Assembly: GCA_949285935.1 (NCBI GenBank)
Contig: CASEAH010000106.1
Span: 1 to 34,720 of the forward strand
DNA from: an uncultured Oscillospiraceae bacterium
GTDB taxonomy: Bacteria > Bacillota > Clostridia > Oscillospirales > Ruminococcaceae
DNA: 34,720 nt
Reading direction: 5' to 3'
Shown: piece after piece, positions 24,682-32,979 of the stretch
Layout of the letters: the number at the start of each line of letters is the position of its first letter
How positions within the stretch are numbered: position 1 is the stretch's first letter
Made by a program: the position numbers and the translations under genes
The notes under the pieces: model-generated
The model's input: only the letters and a program-made list of their open reading frames with translations
The model's database searches: none
What the model was told of the DNA's origin: nothing

Positions 24682-25371
24682 TCACTCCCGGGAGGAATCT
24701 TCTCCGCCGGCAGAAAGCTGTGTCTGGGAGGAAGGCGTTTGGTCTGTTTCCTCTCCAGCAGGGTCCTCCCCCTTCAGTTTCTCCATCAAGCGTTCCACCA
24801 GTTCCACCCCTGCAAAGGCTATCCTGTAGTCGGGGCGCTCTCCCAGTTCCCGGATCTGTCCGGTAAGTTCTGCCGGGCCGCTGGCTGCCGCCTCCACGCA
24901 CATGGGTGGAAAGAGCACGCACCACCAGTTGCGGCCCTCCGCTTTGCCGATGGTCACCCGCACTGCGTCGTACCGTCCCGCCGGCAAGGTAGCCGTGTCA
25001 TAGGTCCGGGTTTCAAAATACATATCCTGCACCAATTCCACCTGGACAGGATAGTCATAACCCCGGCACCGGATCTCCTCCCGGGCAGCCTCACGGATGA
25101 TCTCCAGATGTTCCTCCGCCGTCTGTTCCGCCTGTTCCAGCTTCTGTGCGCCGGCAAACAGATCTCCTGCAGCCGCCAGTACCGCGTCCCGGACCTGAAG
25201 CTTCAGGGTCTGATCCTCCTGGCTGTCTGAATTGGCCAGGATGTGCAGCCGCAGCACCTGCCCCCGTACTTCCCGGCACTGGCCTCCAAAGGCCATGAGG
25301 CTGCTGAGAAGAATGGCCAGCAGCAACCCGCCCAGCAGGGCTCCGTCTATCCTTGCTTCTCTGCTCTTCAT
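24682..25371 (-). CDS. spoIIR: stage II sporulation protein R
   Basis: The 229-residue protein matches SpoIIR, the forespore-made secreted signal that triggers processing of pro-sigma-E in the mother cell. It has an N-terminal signal/anchor helix (GALLGGLLLAILLSSLMAFG). The family core follows: VLRLHILANSDSQEDQTLKLQVRDAVL, then YDAVRVTIGKAEGRNWWCVLFPPMC, whose GRNWWCV.FPP.C stretch is characteristic. The C-terminal 30 residues are a hydrophilic Glu/Ser/Thr tail. The ATG follows directly on a T run of a large hairpin, and the only ribosome binding site candidate (AGAGGA) is in that hairpin's 3' arm. Sporulation genes in this group imply the organism forms endospores. Confidence 0.92.
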   Translation of the reverse strand: MKSREARIDGALLGGLLLAILLSSLMAFGGQCREVRGQVLRLHILANSDSQEDQTLKLQVRDAVLAAAGDLFAGAQKLEQAEQTAEEHLEIIREAAREEIRCRGYDYPVQVELVQDMYFETRTYDTATLPAGRYDAVRVTIGKAEGRNWWCVLFPPMCVEAAASGPAELTGQIRELGERPDYRIAFAGVELVERLMEKLKGEDPAGEETDQTPSSQTQLSAGGEDSSRE

Positions 25372-25374
25372 AAA

Positions 25375-25432
25375 AAAAACCGTCCTCTTTCCGTGTTGTC
25401 GCTTTGTTTCACGGAAAGTATGGACGGTTTTT
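25375..25432 (-). terminator. large hairpin between the aminotransferase gene and spoIIR
   Basis: Two stacked perfect stems (11 bp, 25375-25385 with 25422-25432; 9 bp, 25387-25395 with 25410-25418) enclose a 14-base loop. On the minus strand it ends in eight T residues that run into the spoIIR ATG. It should terminate the aminotransferase transcript and, if present on spoIIR mRNA, hide its ribosome binding site. Confidence 0.8.
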
Positions 25433-25476
25433 GCAGATTTTAACCCAAAGAAACAGTTTTTGTTTGAAGCAGCCGC

Positions 25477-26682
25477 TTAAGCCTGACGGAGCAGCTCTTC
25501 CGCTTCAGGATTGGCCACTCCCAGCTCCTCCAGATATTTCTGGATCCTCCGCAGGGCTTCGATCAGGTGATTGACCGAATAGGAGTAGGAGATGCGGACA
25601 TGTCCCTCGCCGCTGGCGCCAAAGGCGTCCCCCGGAACCACCGCCACCTTCTGGCTGCGGAGGAGCCCTTCACAGAATTCCTCCGAGGTCAGGCCGGTGC
25701 TGCGGATGGAGGGGAATACATAAAAGGCACCCTGTGGGTCAGCACAGGTAAGGCCCATTTTATTCAGACTGTTTACCAGCAGCCCCCGGCGCATTCCAAA
25801 CTGTACCGCCATCCGCCCGATCTCGTCATCACAGCTGCGCATGGCCTCGATGGCTGCATACTGGCTGGTGGTGGGGGCGCACATGATGGCAAACTGGTGG
25901 ACTTTGGTCATCTGGGAGATGATCTCTCTGGGACCGGCCGCATAGCCCAGCCGCCAGCCGGTCATGGCGTAGGCCTTGGAAAATCCGTTGACCACCACCG
26001 TCTTTTCCCGCATACCGGGGATGGAGGCAATGGAAACATGGCGGTCCTCATAGGTGAGCTCAGCGTAAATTTCGTCCGAGAGGACCAGGATATCCCGATC
26101 CCGCAGGACCTCCGCGATGGCCTCCAGGTGCTCCCGCCGCATGACCGCGCCGGTGGGGTTGTTGGGGAAGGGGAAGACCAGCAGCTTGGTACGGGGGGTG
26201 ATGGCTGCTTCCAGCGCCTCCGGCGTCAGCCGGAAGCCATCCTCGGCCCGGGTGACGATGGGCACCGGCACGCCGCCTGCCAGCCGGGCAATTGGGTCGT
26301 ATGCCACAAAGCAGGGTTCGGGGATGAGCACCTCGTCCCCCGGCGCTACCACCGCACGGACGCACAGGTCAATGGCCTCAGAACCGCCTACGGTGACGAG
26401 CATCTCCTTCATGCCGTCATACTTGAGGCCGAAACGGCGGAACAGATACCGGGCGCATTCCTGACGCAATTCCTTGAGGCCGGCATTGGCGGTATACCAG
26501 GTCTGGCCTTTTTCCAGAGAGTCCATTCCCGCCCGGCGGATGGCATAGGGAGTCTTGAAGTCCGGTTCTCCCACTCCCAGGGAAATAACACCCTCCATCT
26601 GGCCCGCCAGGTCAAAAAAACGGCGGATCCCCGAGGGCTTCAGCTCCCGGACGCAGGGGTTGAGCAGTTTATTGTAATCCAT
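25477..26682 (-). CDS. class I pyridoxal phosphate-dependent aminotransferase
   Basis: The 401-residue protein is a fold-type I aminotransferase of the aspartate/aromatic group. Landmarks are ISLGVGEPDFKTP, YTANAGLKELRQ, the substrate/cofactor NNPTGAV, DEIYAEL (Asp holding the pyridine nitrogen) and the Schiff-base lysine in NGFSKAYAMTGWRLGYA (about residue 235). It transfers amino groups between amino acids and 2-oxo acids in the cytoplasm; specificity is not readable. Its ATG overlaps the stop of the upstream Lrp-type regulator by one base, so the two form an operon and the regulator probably senses the substrate amino acid. Confidence 0.92.
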   Translation of the reverse strand: MDYNKLLNPCVRELKPSGIRRFFDLAGQMEGVISLGVGEPDFKTPYAIRRAGMDSLEKGQTWYTANAGLKELRQECARYLFRRFGLKYDGMKEMLVTVGGSEAIDLCVRAVVAPGDEVLIPEPCFVAYDPIARLAGGVPVPIVTRAEDGFRLTPEALEAAITPRTKLLVFPFPNNPTGAVMRREHLEAIAEVLRDRDILVLSDEIYAELTYEDRHVSIASIPGMREKTVVVNGFSKAYAMTGWRLGYAAGPREIISQMTKVHQFAIMCAPTTSQYAAIEAMRSCDDEIGRMAVQFGMRRGLLVNSLNKMGLTCADPQGAFYVFPSIRSTGLTSEEFCEGLLRSQKVAVVPGDAFGASGEGHVRISYSYSVNHLIEALRRIQKYLEELGVANPEAEELLRQA

Positions 26683-27158
26683 CAGAAGTATACCTCCCTT
26701 TCATCCCGTTCCTGGCCGGCTGTGAGGATCCCGGCCTCCTTGTATTTGCGCAGCACAAAGTGGGTGGCTGTGGACTGGACCGACTCCAAAGGCGCCAGAC
26801 GGCGGGAAACAAACATCGCTACCTCTTTGAAGCTTTTGCCTGTAACGGTGAGGGCCAGGTCATAGCTGCCGCTCATGAGCGTCACATCCTCCACCTCATC
26901 AAACTGAGCAATGGTGTTGGCGATCTCATCAAAGCCCATTCCGCTCTTGGGGGTGACCTTGATCTCGATACGGGCAATACACAGGTCCCGGTCGGTTTTG
27001 TCCCAGTCTACTACCGCACGGTAGCCTTTGATGACTCCCCGTGCCTCCAGTTCCTCTACTTTGGCGGCTACCTCCTCCGGGGTCTCCCCTGTCATAGCGG
27101 CCAGCTGGTCATAGCTGAGGCGGGCATTTTCCGCCAGAATACGCAGCAGATTTTCCAT
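26682..27158 (-). CDS. Lrp/AsnC family transcriptional regulator
   Basis: The 158-residue protein has an N-terminal winged helix-turn-helix (LRILAENARLSYDQLAAMTG... VEELEARGVIKGYRAVVDWD). A C-terminal RAM/AsnC ligand domain follows (VEDVTLMSGSYDLALTVTGKSFKEVAMFV). These regulators bind amino acids and control metabolism genes, often their own operon. AGGAGG precedes the ATG. It is translated in front of the aminotransferase with a one-base overlap. Confidence 0.92.
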   Translation of the reverse strand: MENLLRILAENARLSYDQLAAMTGETPEEVAAKVEELEARGVIKGYRAVVDWDKTDRDLCIARIEIKVTPKSGMGFDEIANTIAQFDEVEDVTLMSGSYDLALTVTGKSFKEVAMFVSRRLAPLESVQSTATHFVLRKYKEAGILTAGQERDEREVYF

Positions 27159-27206
27159 GGTTTTCCTCCTGTTCCTGTCAAAAATTCATCAACGCTTTAC
27201 TGCCCT

Positions 27207-27252
27207 AAAGAGGTTTGTTCTTTACTATACACGATTTTTCCCCGGCGCACAA
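27207..27252 (-). promoter_or_regulatory. promoter and possible self-operator of the Lrp operon
   Basis: On the minus strand TTGTGC (27247-27252) and TATAGT (27224-27229) are spaced 17 bases. The inverted repeat AAAGA-N7-TCTTT (27207-27223) lies across the expected start of transcription, where an autoregulating Lrp protein could bind. The -35 box is weak and the operator is inferred. Confidence 0.45.
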
Positions 27253-27261
27253 GCCCCCCGG

Positions 27262-27293
27262 TGCAAAAATACCGGCTCGATCTGAGCCGGTAT
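27262..27293 (-). terminator. intrinsic terminator downstream of the PHP gene
   Basis: ATACCGGCTC pairs with GAGCCGGTAT (27269-27278 with 27284-27293), followed on the minus strand by TTTTTG. It lies about 180 bases after the PHP stop codon; nothing else is seen in that gap. Confidence 0.7.
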
Positions 27294-27475
27294 GAAAACG
27301 CCGGAAAGCTCTCCGTGCTGCCACAGGGGCATTCCATGCTTTGGTTTCGGGATCCCCGCAGGCGCAGAACAGTCCGTAAAATCAGGCGGCGCCCACTCTT
27401 TCCGGGGTGATCTATGCAAAAGGTCCTTTGCCGCGGGGGGAACCGACCCGCTCTCTGTGCCGGCGCCCCGGCAAA

Positions 27476-28291
27476 TTATAAAATGCGCAGCATCACCGGC
27501 TGGCGGTCCTTGTAGAAGGCAAAATACCGGTATCCCAATTCCAGCAGCATATCCATGGCGACATTGAAATCCGCTCCGATGTCCTGTGCCCGATGGGCGT
27601 CAGAGCCCAGGGTAATCAGTTCGCCTCCCAGCTCCCGGTACCGCTTGAGGATGGCGCGGTCGGGCGTGCTGTGCCCCAATCCGTACCGATAGCCGGAGGT
27701 GTTCACTTCCAGAGCCTTGCCGTTCTGGATCAGGGTACGGAGGATCTGGTCGATCCGCTCCAGATACGGCTCTACCCGGAAGGGGATCCGGTATTTGACC
27801 CAGACATACCGTTCCGCATACCCCAGATGGGCGAGGATATCAAAACCGTTCCACTGAACCAGGTCCAGATTTGCCTGATAATATTTTTCCAGGATATCCG
27901 CCACCACCACGCCGGGGTCATTGAAGTCCACAAAACACAGGTCTTTTCCCGGTTCTATGCTGTGTACCGAGCCCAGCACCACATCAAAGGCATACCGGGA
28001 AAGAACGTCCCGGGCCACATCCGGAAACATCTGGGGCTGTGCCAGCTCAATGCCCTTGGCCAGCCGGATCTCTCCGCCAAAGGTGGACTGGGCCAGTTCC
28101 GTTTCAAAAACGGACTGCCGCAGGCGGGTGTCATAACCTTCCTCTTCCACCGCATCGCATTCAAAATGATCGGTGACGGCAAAGCCCATGATCCCCATTT
28201 CCATGGCTTTCTCGCACAGATAACTGATGGCATGACTTCCGTCGGGGGAGTTATCGCTGTGGGTATGACTGTCAAAAACATTTAGTTTCAT
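27476..28291 (-). CDS. PHP-domain phosphatase, histidinol-phosphatase (HisJ) family
   Basis: The 271-residue protein has the metal-binding motifs of the PHP fold: DSHTHSDNSPDG at the N-terminus, AVTDHFE (about 47-53), VVLGSVHSIEPGKD, DILAHLGY and the C-terminal GSDAHRAQDIG. This matches HisJ-type histidinol-phosphate phosphatases, which remove phosphate in histidine synthesis. No other his gene is present, so a broader phosphoesterase role is possible. The ATG at 28289-28291 follows GAGGT; an in-frame ATG 23 codons upstream would add a non-conserved leader. Confidence 0.85.
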   Translation of the reverse strand: MKLNVFDSHTHSDNSPDGSHAISYLCEKAMEMGIMGFAVTDHFECDAVEEEGYDTRLRQSVFETELAQSTFGGEIRLAKGIELAQPQMFPDVARDVLSRYAFDVVLGSVHSIEPGKDLCFVDFNDPGVVVADILEKYYQANLDLVQWNGFDILAHLGYAERYVWVKYRIPFRVEPYLERIDQILRTLIQNGKALEVNTSGYRYGLGHSTPDRAILKRYRELGGELITLGSDAHRAQDIGADFNVAMDMLLELGYRYFAFYKDRQPVMLRIL

Positions 28292-28372
28292 TTGGTTGAC
28301 CTCACTCTGTCCTGAAGGACAAAATTGCAGTTTGTTGTGTTTAAATTCTGCGTAAATCATGATAACGGTCTT

Positions 28373-28401
28373 ATAATATCACGATTTTTCCAGGTTGTAC
28401 A
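28373..28401 (-). promoter_or_regulatory. promoter of the PHP gene
   Basis: On the minus strand TGTACA (28396-28401), a 17-base spacer and TATTAT (28373-28378) form a fair sigma-A promoter 82 bases before the ATG. Confidence 0.55.
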
Positions 28402-28575
28402 CCCATTTTTTGAACTTTTATATCAAAAATCCTGCATTTTAGCGAACCAGCTTAAGGCATTGGGGTCACAGATGCCTTTTTTGACGGAAAATACAAATGT
28501 TTCCTGGCCTTTTCTCTCCTTTTTAATAAATTTGCCGTCTCTGGCCCTTTTTTTGAAAATTAGGGATTTTGCGTC
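28402..28575. other. AT-rich divergent intergenic region
   Basis: This AT-rich stretch lies between the divergent PHP and V-ATPase promoters. I find no gene, strong hairpin or repeat in it. Confidence 0.5.
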
Positions 28576-28604
28576 TTGAATTTGCACAAAAATAGTTTTA
28601 TCAT
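28576..28604 (+). promoter_or_regulatory. promoter of the V-type ATPase operon
   Basis: TTGAAT (28576-28581), a 17-base spacer and TATCAT (28599-28604) precede the first V-ATPase gene by about 80 bases. No other promoter stands out before the window end. Confidence 0.65.
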
Positions 28605-28686
28605 GGTCACGTTTTCAGCTTCATGTCTCCGCCCCTTTTGGGAAATACTGAAGCAATAGGGTCTTTGGGAAGGAGGAGATTCGTTT

Positions 28687-29004
28687 ATGGCTGTGGATCG
28701 CATTCTGGAGCAGCTGGTGGCTGCGGATCAAAAAGCCTGCGGCATCGTTGACCAGGCGCAGGCTGCGCTGGACTCCACCCTGGCCAATCTGGACCGGGAT
28801 GTGGCAGAGTTCAAGGAGGACTACACCCAGCGGGCCATCCACCGGATCGGCATCATCCGGGACGAGGAGGGCAAGGCCTCTCAGGAGGCGCTGGAGGATA
28901 TCTCCAAGCGGTACGAAGGACTGATGGCTGGTCTGGAACAGGCCTATGAAGCGCATCACAAGGAATGGGAAGCGGAGCTCTTCCGGCGATGCCTGGAAGA
29001 ATAG
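28687..29004 (+). CDS. V-type ATPase peripheral-stalk subunit (H/G-like)
   Basis: The 105-residue protein is almost entirely helical and charged, with heptad-like spacing (AAL..TLANLDRDVAEFKEDY...IRDEEGKASQEALEDISKRYEGL), as expected for the long coiled-coil stalk subunit that pairs with subunit E. It is first in the V-ATPase operon, with AAGGAGGAG upstream. The assignment rests on size, coiled-coil character and position rather than a motif. Confidence 0.65.
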   Translation: MAVDRILEQLVAADQKACGIVDQAQAALDSTLANLDRDVAEFKEDYTQRAIHRIGIIRDEEGKASQEALEDISKRYEGLMAGLEQAYEAHHKEWEAELFRRCLEE

Positions 29005-29040
29005 CTTCCCTTTGCATTTGACTGAAAAGGAGGACGCCGG

Positions 29041-30078
29041 ATGCTTAAATCCTTTTCCGACAAGGCTATTGCCGCCAAGGCCCGGGCCATGTATGGCAGC
29101 CGGCTGACCCCGGATGACTACGACCAGCTGATGAAGCGGTCTACCGTGCCCGAGGCAGCAGCCTATCTCCGGGACAACACTTATTATGGAAAGGTGCTGG
29201 ACAAGGCGGATCTCACCGCCATTCACCGGGGCCAGCTGGAGGAAATGCTCCGCCGGGAGCGTGCCGCCCGTTACGCCCGCCTGATTCACTACGACTTTGC
29301 CCGGGAGCCGGGATTTTTCCAGTACCTGTTTCTCTGGGACGAAGTGACCCAGCTGATCGACCAGCTTCGTTACATCGCCGCCGGCAGCCAGGGTACCAAC
29401 CACATCCGGGGACAGACCTCACCCTTCTGCTCCTATGACCGGGACGCCCTGCTCCGGGCCCGCACCTGGCAGGAGGCGATTCAGCTGCTGGAGGGAACGG
29501 ACTACCATCGCATCCTGCTGCAGTACCTCCCCCGGGACGGCCAGGATGGGACCCGTCCGGATATCGTGGCTCTGGATCGGGAACTGACCATCTATTATTA
29601 CCGCAAAGTTTTTGATTGCATTGACCGGCAGTTCGGCAAAAGCACCGCCCGGCAGCTGCGGAATATTTTCCTCCAGCGGATCGGGATGAGGAACATCGCC
29701 ATTGCCTACCGCCTGCGCCGCTTTTTCAACAGTCCGGACCAGACGGTACGGGACAGCCTTCTCCCCTTTGTAACCCCCAGCCACAAGCTGGTGGAGCAGC
29801 TGATTGCCGCCCGTCCCCAGGATCTGGACTCCCTGCTGCGTGCCTCCTTCCTTGGCGCCCTGAGCCGGGAAGGCGAGCTGGAGCCGGTAGAGACCCTGAC
29901 CCTGCGGATGCGGGATCAGGCCTCCCGCCGTCTGCTGCGTTACTCCACCAGCGCCCCTGTGGTGCTCACCGCCTACGCTACCCAGATGGAAGTGGAGCTT
30001 TCCAATATCATTCATATCGTGGAGGGGATCCGGTACCAGCTTCCTCCCCAGGAAATCGCCAGGATGATCGTCCTGTGA
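29041..30078 (+). CDS. ntpC: V-type ATPase subunit C
   Basis: The 345-residue, largely helical protein matches subunit C (the d/AC39 relative), the funnel that joins the central shaft to the membrane ring. Support comes from AAKARAMYGSRLTPDDYDQLMKRSTV and YLRDNTYY near the N-terminus, LTIYYYRKVFDCIDRQFG in the middle, RNIAIAYRLRRFF, and a C-terminal VELSNIIHIVEGIRYQL, which resembles the family's NI..I.EG.RY ending. AAGGAGG lies upstream. It follows the stalk gene by 36 bases. Confidence 0.88.
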   Translation: MLKSFSDKAIAAKARAMYGSRLTPDDYDQLMKRSTVPEAAAYLRDNTYYGKVLDKADLTAIHRGQLEEMLRRERAARYARLIHYDFAREPGFFQYLFLWDEVTQLIDQLRYIAAGSQGTNHIRGQTSPFCSYDRDALLRARTWQEAIQLLEGTDYHRILLQYLPRDGQDGTRPDIVALDRELTIYYYRKVFDCIDRQFGKSTARQLRNIFLQRIGMRNIAIAYRLRRFFNSPDQTVRDSLLPFVTPSHKLVEQLIAARPQDLDSLLRASFLGALSREGELEPVETLTLRMRDQASRRLLRYSTSAPVVLTAYATQMEVELSNIIHIVEGIRYQLPPQEIARMIVL

Positions 30079-30129
30079 TTCTGATGTGTATCCTTGTCAG
30101 TCAATAAATCCGGAAAGGTGGTGAAGTCT

Positions 30130-32076
30130 ATGTCCATTGAGAAGATGTCCCTGGTGACCATCCGGGGGGACCGCCAGTATCTGGACGAAGTGCTGCTGCG
30201 CTGCCAGAGCTCAGGGGTCTTCCACCCCGAAGCGGCTTCCGCCCTCAAGGAATACTCCGCCGGGCTCCAGGCCATGAAGGAGGATAACCCCTATACCGCC
30301 GTGGCGCGCCAGCTGGCCGAGATCGCTTCCAACACCGATATAGACCTCCGTTATACAGATTATGCCGGGCTGGATCTTTCGGGCAATCAGCTGCCAGACT
30401 ACGCCGCCCGTCTCAGCACACGGCTCAAGGAACTGCTTGCCCGCAGGCAGGAGACGGAGCAGGTGATCCAGACCCATAAAAGCGCCCTGGCTCAGCTCCA
30501 GCACCTCCATAGTCTCAACACAAGCTTTGATGAGCTTTTTGCCTGCCGGTTCCTTAAATTCCGGTTTGGGCGTCTGCCGGAGGACAGCTACAGTAAGCTT
30601 TCCTACTACAGCGACCGGCCCTTTGTGGTGCTTTCCTGCGACCGGGAGGGCAGCTACCGCTGGTGCATGTATCTGTGCGCCGGAGCGGATGAGCAGGAAA
30701 TCGACGGCCTGTTTGCTTCTCTCTATTTCCAGCGGATCCGCATCCCCGATTATGCTCACGGCACTCCCGACCAGGCCATGGATTTTATCCGGAGCGATAT
30801 CACCCAAAAGGAGGCCGAGCTGCAGGAGATCCGTGACCAGCTGTCCCAAATCCTCGGAGAAGAAAGGGAGCGTCTGGTCCAGGCTTATTCCAAAGTAAAG
30901 GTGCTGGAAGAAGCCTTTGAACTGCGCCGGTACGCCGCCTTTGTCAAAAAAGACTTTGTGGTGATGGGGTTCATTCCTCAGCGGGAGCGTCAGGCCTTCT
31001 CTCGCCAGCTGGAGGAAGGGCTGCCGGAGGTGGAAGTGGCCGTCCGCGAGCCGGACAGCGACGCCCGGCTCACCATTCCGGTGCGGCTGCGGAACAACCG
31101 CTTTATCCGCCCCTTTGAAATGTTTGTTACCATGTACGGCCTCCCCTCCTACCGGGACATCGACCCCACCCCCTTTGTGGCGGTAACCTACATCCTGCTG
31201 TTCGGCCTGATGTTCGGGGATCTGGGACAGGGCGCCCTTATCTGCCTGCTGGGACTCTTTCTCCAGCACAAAAAAGGGATGCCCCTGGGCGGGGTTATGT
31301 CCCGCATCGGCCTTTCTTCCATGGTGTTCGGCTTCCTGTACGGATCGGTTTTTGGCTATGAGGAGCTGCTGGTGCCGGTACACCGTGCTCTCTTCGGCGT
31401 CGACCACCTGATCCAGGTGATGGCCCCCGCCACCACCAACACCATTCTGCTGGCCGCGGTGGGGCTGGGCGCGGCCATTATCATCGCCGCCATCCTGATG
31501 AACATCACCCTGGGCTTGAAGCAGAAGGATTGGGGCCGGGCCGTTTTTTCCAACAATGGTTTGGCGGGGCTGATCTTTTATGTGGCGGTGCTGTACGCCG
31601 CAGTATCCACTCTGGCCCTGGGCCGTCAGGTCCTGACCCCACCTTTTGTCATTGTCTGTATTGCTCTGCCTCTGACGGTGGTTTTTCTGCAGCAGCCCCT
31701 GTCCCGGCTGACCTCGGGCCAGCGGCCCCTGCTGGAGGATACGGTAGGCGGCTTTGCCGTGGAAAATTTCTTCGAAATGTTTGAGGTGCTTCTCAGCTTC
31801 ATTACCAATACCATGTCTTTCCTGCGGGTGGGAGGCTTTGTTCTCAGCCACGCCGGCATGATGGCGGTGGTAATGACCCTGTCGGACATGGTAAGCGCCG
31901 GCGCATCCCCTGCGGTGGTAGTGCTGGGCAACCTGTTTGTCATGGCCATGGAGGGCCTGATCGTAGGGATCCAGGTCCTGCGTCTGGAATTTTATGAGGT
32001 CTTCAGCCGCTTTTTTGAAGGCGACGGCAAGCCCTTTGAACCCGCCGTGGTGGATCCTTCCGCTCCGGCAGCCTGA
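30130..32076 (+). CDS. ntpI: V-type ATPase subunit I (membrane stator, a-subunit)
   Basis: The 648-residue protein has a hydrophilic N-terminal half with coiled coils (about 1-330) and a membrane half with about seven helices. Family motifs are MYGLPSYRDIDPTPFVAVTYILLFGLMFGDLGQG, GFLYGSVFGYEEL and FITNTMSFLRVGGFVLSHAGM; the last contains the helix with the arginine used in ion transfer. It forms the ion half-channels against the c-ring. The ATG at 30130 fits family N-termini (MSIEKMSLVTIRGDRQYLDE) with GGTGG upstream; the GTG-type start at 30094 is less likely. Confidence 0.95.
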   Translation: MSIEKMSLVTIRGDRQYLDEVLLRCQSSGVFHPEAASALKEYSAGLQAMKEDNPYTAVARQLAEIASNTDIDLRYTDYAGLDLSGNQLPDYAARLSTRLKELLARRQETEQVIQTHKSALAQLQHLHSLNTSFDELFACRFLKFRFGRLPEDSYSKLSYYSDRPFVVLSCDREGSYRWCMYLCAGADEQEIDGLFASLYFQRIRIPDYAHGTPDQAMDFIRSDITQKEAELQEIRDQLSQILGEERERLVQAYSKVKVLEEAFELRRYAAFVKKDFVVMGFIPQRERQAFSRQLEEGLPEVEVAVREPDSDARLTIPVRLRNNRFIRPFEMFVTMYGLPSYRDIDPTPFVAVTYILLFGLMFGDLGQGALICLLGLFLQHKKGMPLGGVMSRIGLSSMVFGFLYGSVFGYEELLVPVHRALFGVDHLIQVMAPATTNTILLAAVGLGAAIIIAAILMNITLGLKQKDWGRAVFSNNGLAGLIFYVAVLYAAVSTLALGRQVLTPPFVIVCIALPLTVVFLQQPLSRLTSGQRPLLEDTVGGFAVENFFEMFEVLLSFITNTMSFLRVGGFVLSHAGMMAVVMTLSDMVSAGASPAVVVLGNLFVMAMEGLIVGIQVLRLEFYEVFSRFFEGDGKPFEPAVVDPSAPAA

Positions 32077-32118
32077 CAGAACCCATTCGGGCAACATATG
32101 ATTTTGGAGGTAGTCGTT

Positions 32119-32586
32119 ATGCAAACCATTCTGATGTTCCTGGTTCCTCTGGCCGCGGTGCTTCTGCTGGCCATGCCCCTGGTGCCTGTCTATCGGGGCA
32201 TCACCACCGGCCGCCGTGCCAAACATGCAGTCATTTTCAACCTCTGCGCCTTCTTTGGCGTGGCCCTGCTGATGGTGATCCTGCCGGTCACCGGCATGGT
32301 GACTTTGGCGGAGGCTGCTCCCGCTGCGGAAGCCACTGCGGAGACCGCCGCCGCTTCTGCCGGAATGACTACCGGCGCGGGCATGGCTTATCTGGCCGCC
32401 GCTCTGGTAACCGGTCTTTCCGCCATCGGCGCAGGCATTGCCGTGGCCGCCGCCGCTCCTGCCGCCATCGGCGCCTTTTCCGAGGATCCCAAGGCCTTTG
32501 GTAAGGCGCTGATCTTTGTGGCCCTGGGCGAAGGCGTGGCCCTCTACGGCCTGCTGATCTCCATCCTTATCATCAACAAGCTGTAA
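32119..32586 (+). CDS. ntpK: V-type ATPase subunit K (proteolipid c-ring)
   Basis: The 155-residue protein has four hydrophobic helices. The second pair is a classic proteolipid hairpin, GLSAIGAGIAVAAAAPAAIG then ALIFVALGEGVALYGLLISI, with the ion-binding glutamate in ALGEGV. The first pair carries no carboxylate and is joined by an Ala/Glu-rich linker (TLAEAAPAAEATAETAAASA). The first 65 residues therefore do not look like a duplicated hairpin. A threonine or serine next to the glutamate, seen in Na+-binding rings, is absent, so protons are the more likely ion, but this is weak evidence. GGAGG lies 8 bases before ATG 32119. Confidence 0.93.
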   Translation: MQTILMFLVPLAAVLLLAMPLVPVYRGITTGRRAKHAVIFNLCAFFGVALLMVILPVTGMVTLAEAAPAAEATAETAAASAGMTTGAGMAYLAAALVTGLSAIGAGIAVAAAAPAAIGAFSEDPKAFGKALIFVALGEGVALYGLLISILIINKL

Positions 32587-32619
32587 AGACCGTCCCGGCG
32601 GGCAAAGGAGGCGACCTCT

Positions 32620-32928
32620 GTGCGGTTTTATCTTCTCAGTGATAATATCGATACCCTTATGGGCATGCGGCTGGCCGGTATCGAGGGCGTTGTCCTGCAT
32701 GACGCCGACCAGGTGGAACGGGAGCTGCGCCGGGTGATGGATGACCCCCGCATCGGGGTCGTGCTGATGACCAACAAACTCATCAACCTCTGCCCGCAGC
32801 TGGTATATGATCTCAAGCTCAACCGCAAAAAGCCCCTGATCGTGGAGGTTACCGACCGCCACGGAGCAGGGCAGCTGTCCGAAGCCATTACCCGGTATGT
32901 CCGGGAAGCGGTGGGGATCAGCATCTGA
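32620..32928 (+). CDS. ntpF: V-type ATPase subunit F
   Basis: The 102-residue protein has the CheY-like layout of subunit F, part of the central rotor shaft: FYLLSDNIDTLMGMRLAGIEG at the start, IGVVLMTNKLINLCPQLV in the middle and PLIVEVTDRHG near the end, close to the usual P.IVEIP pattern. The start is a GTG with AAAGGAGG 10 bases upstream. Confidence 0.9.
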   Translation: MRFYLLSDNIDTLMGMRLAGIEGVVLHDADQVERELRRVMDDPRIGVVLMTNKLINLCPQLVYDLKLNRKKPLIVEVTDRHGAGQLSEAITRYVREAVGISI

Positions 32929-32979
32929 TCGGCTCCATCTTTGGGGCCTTATGGATATGGAAACAAGGGGGTATGACCT

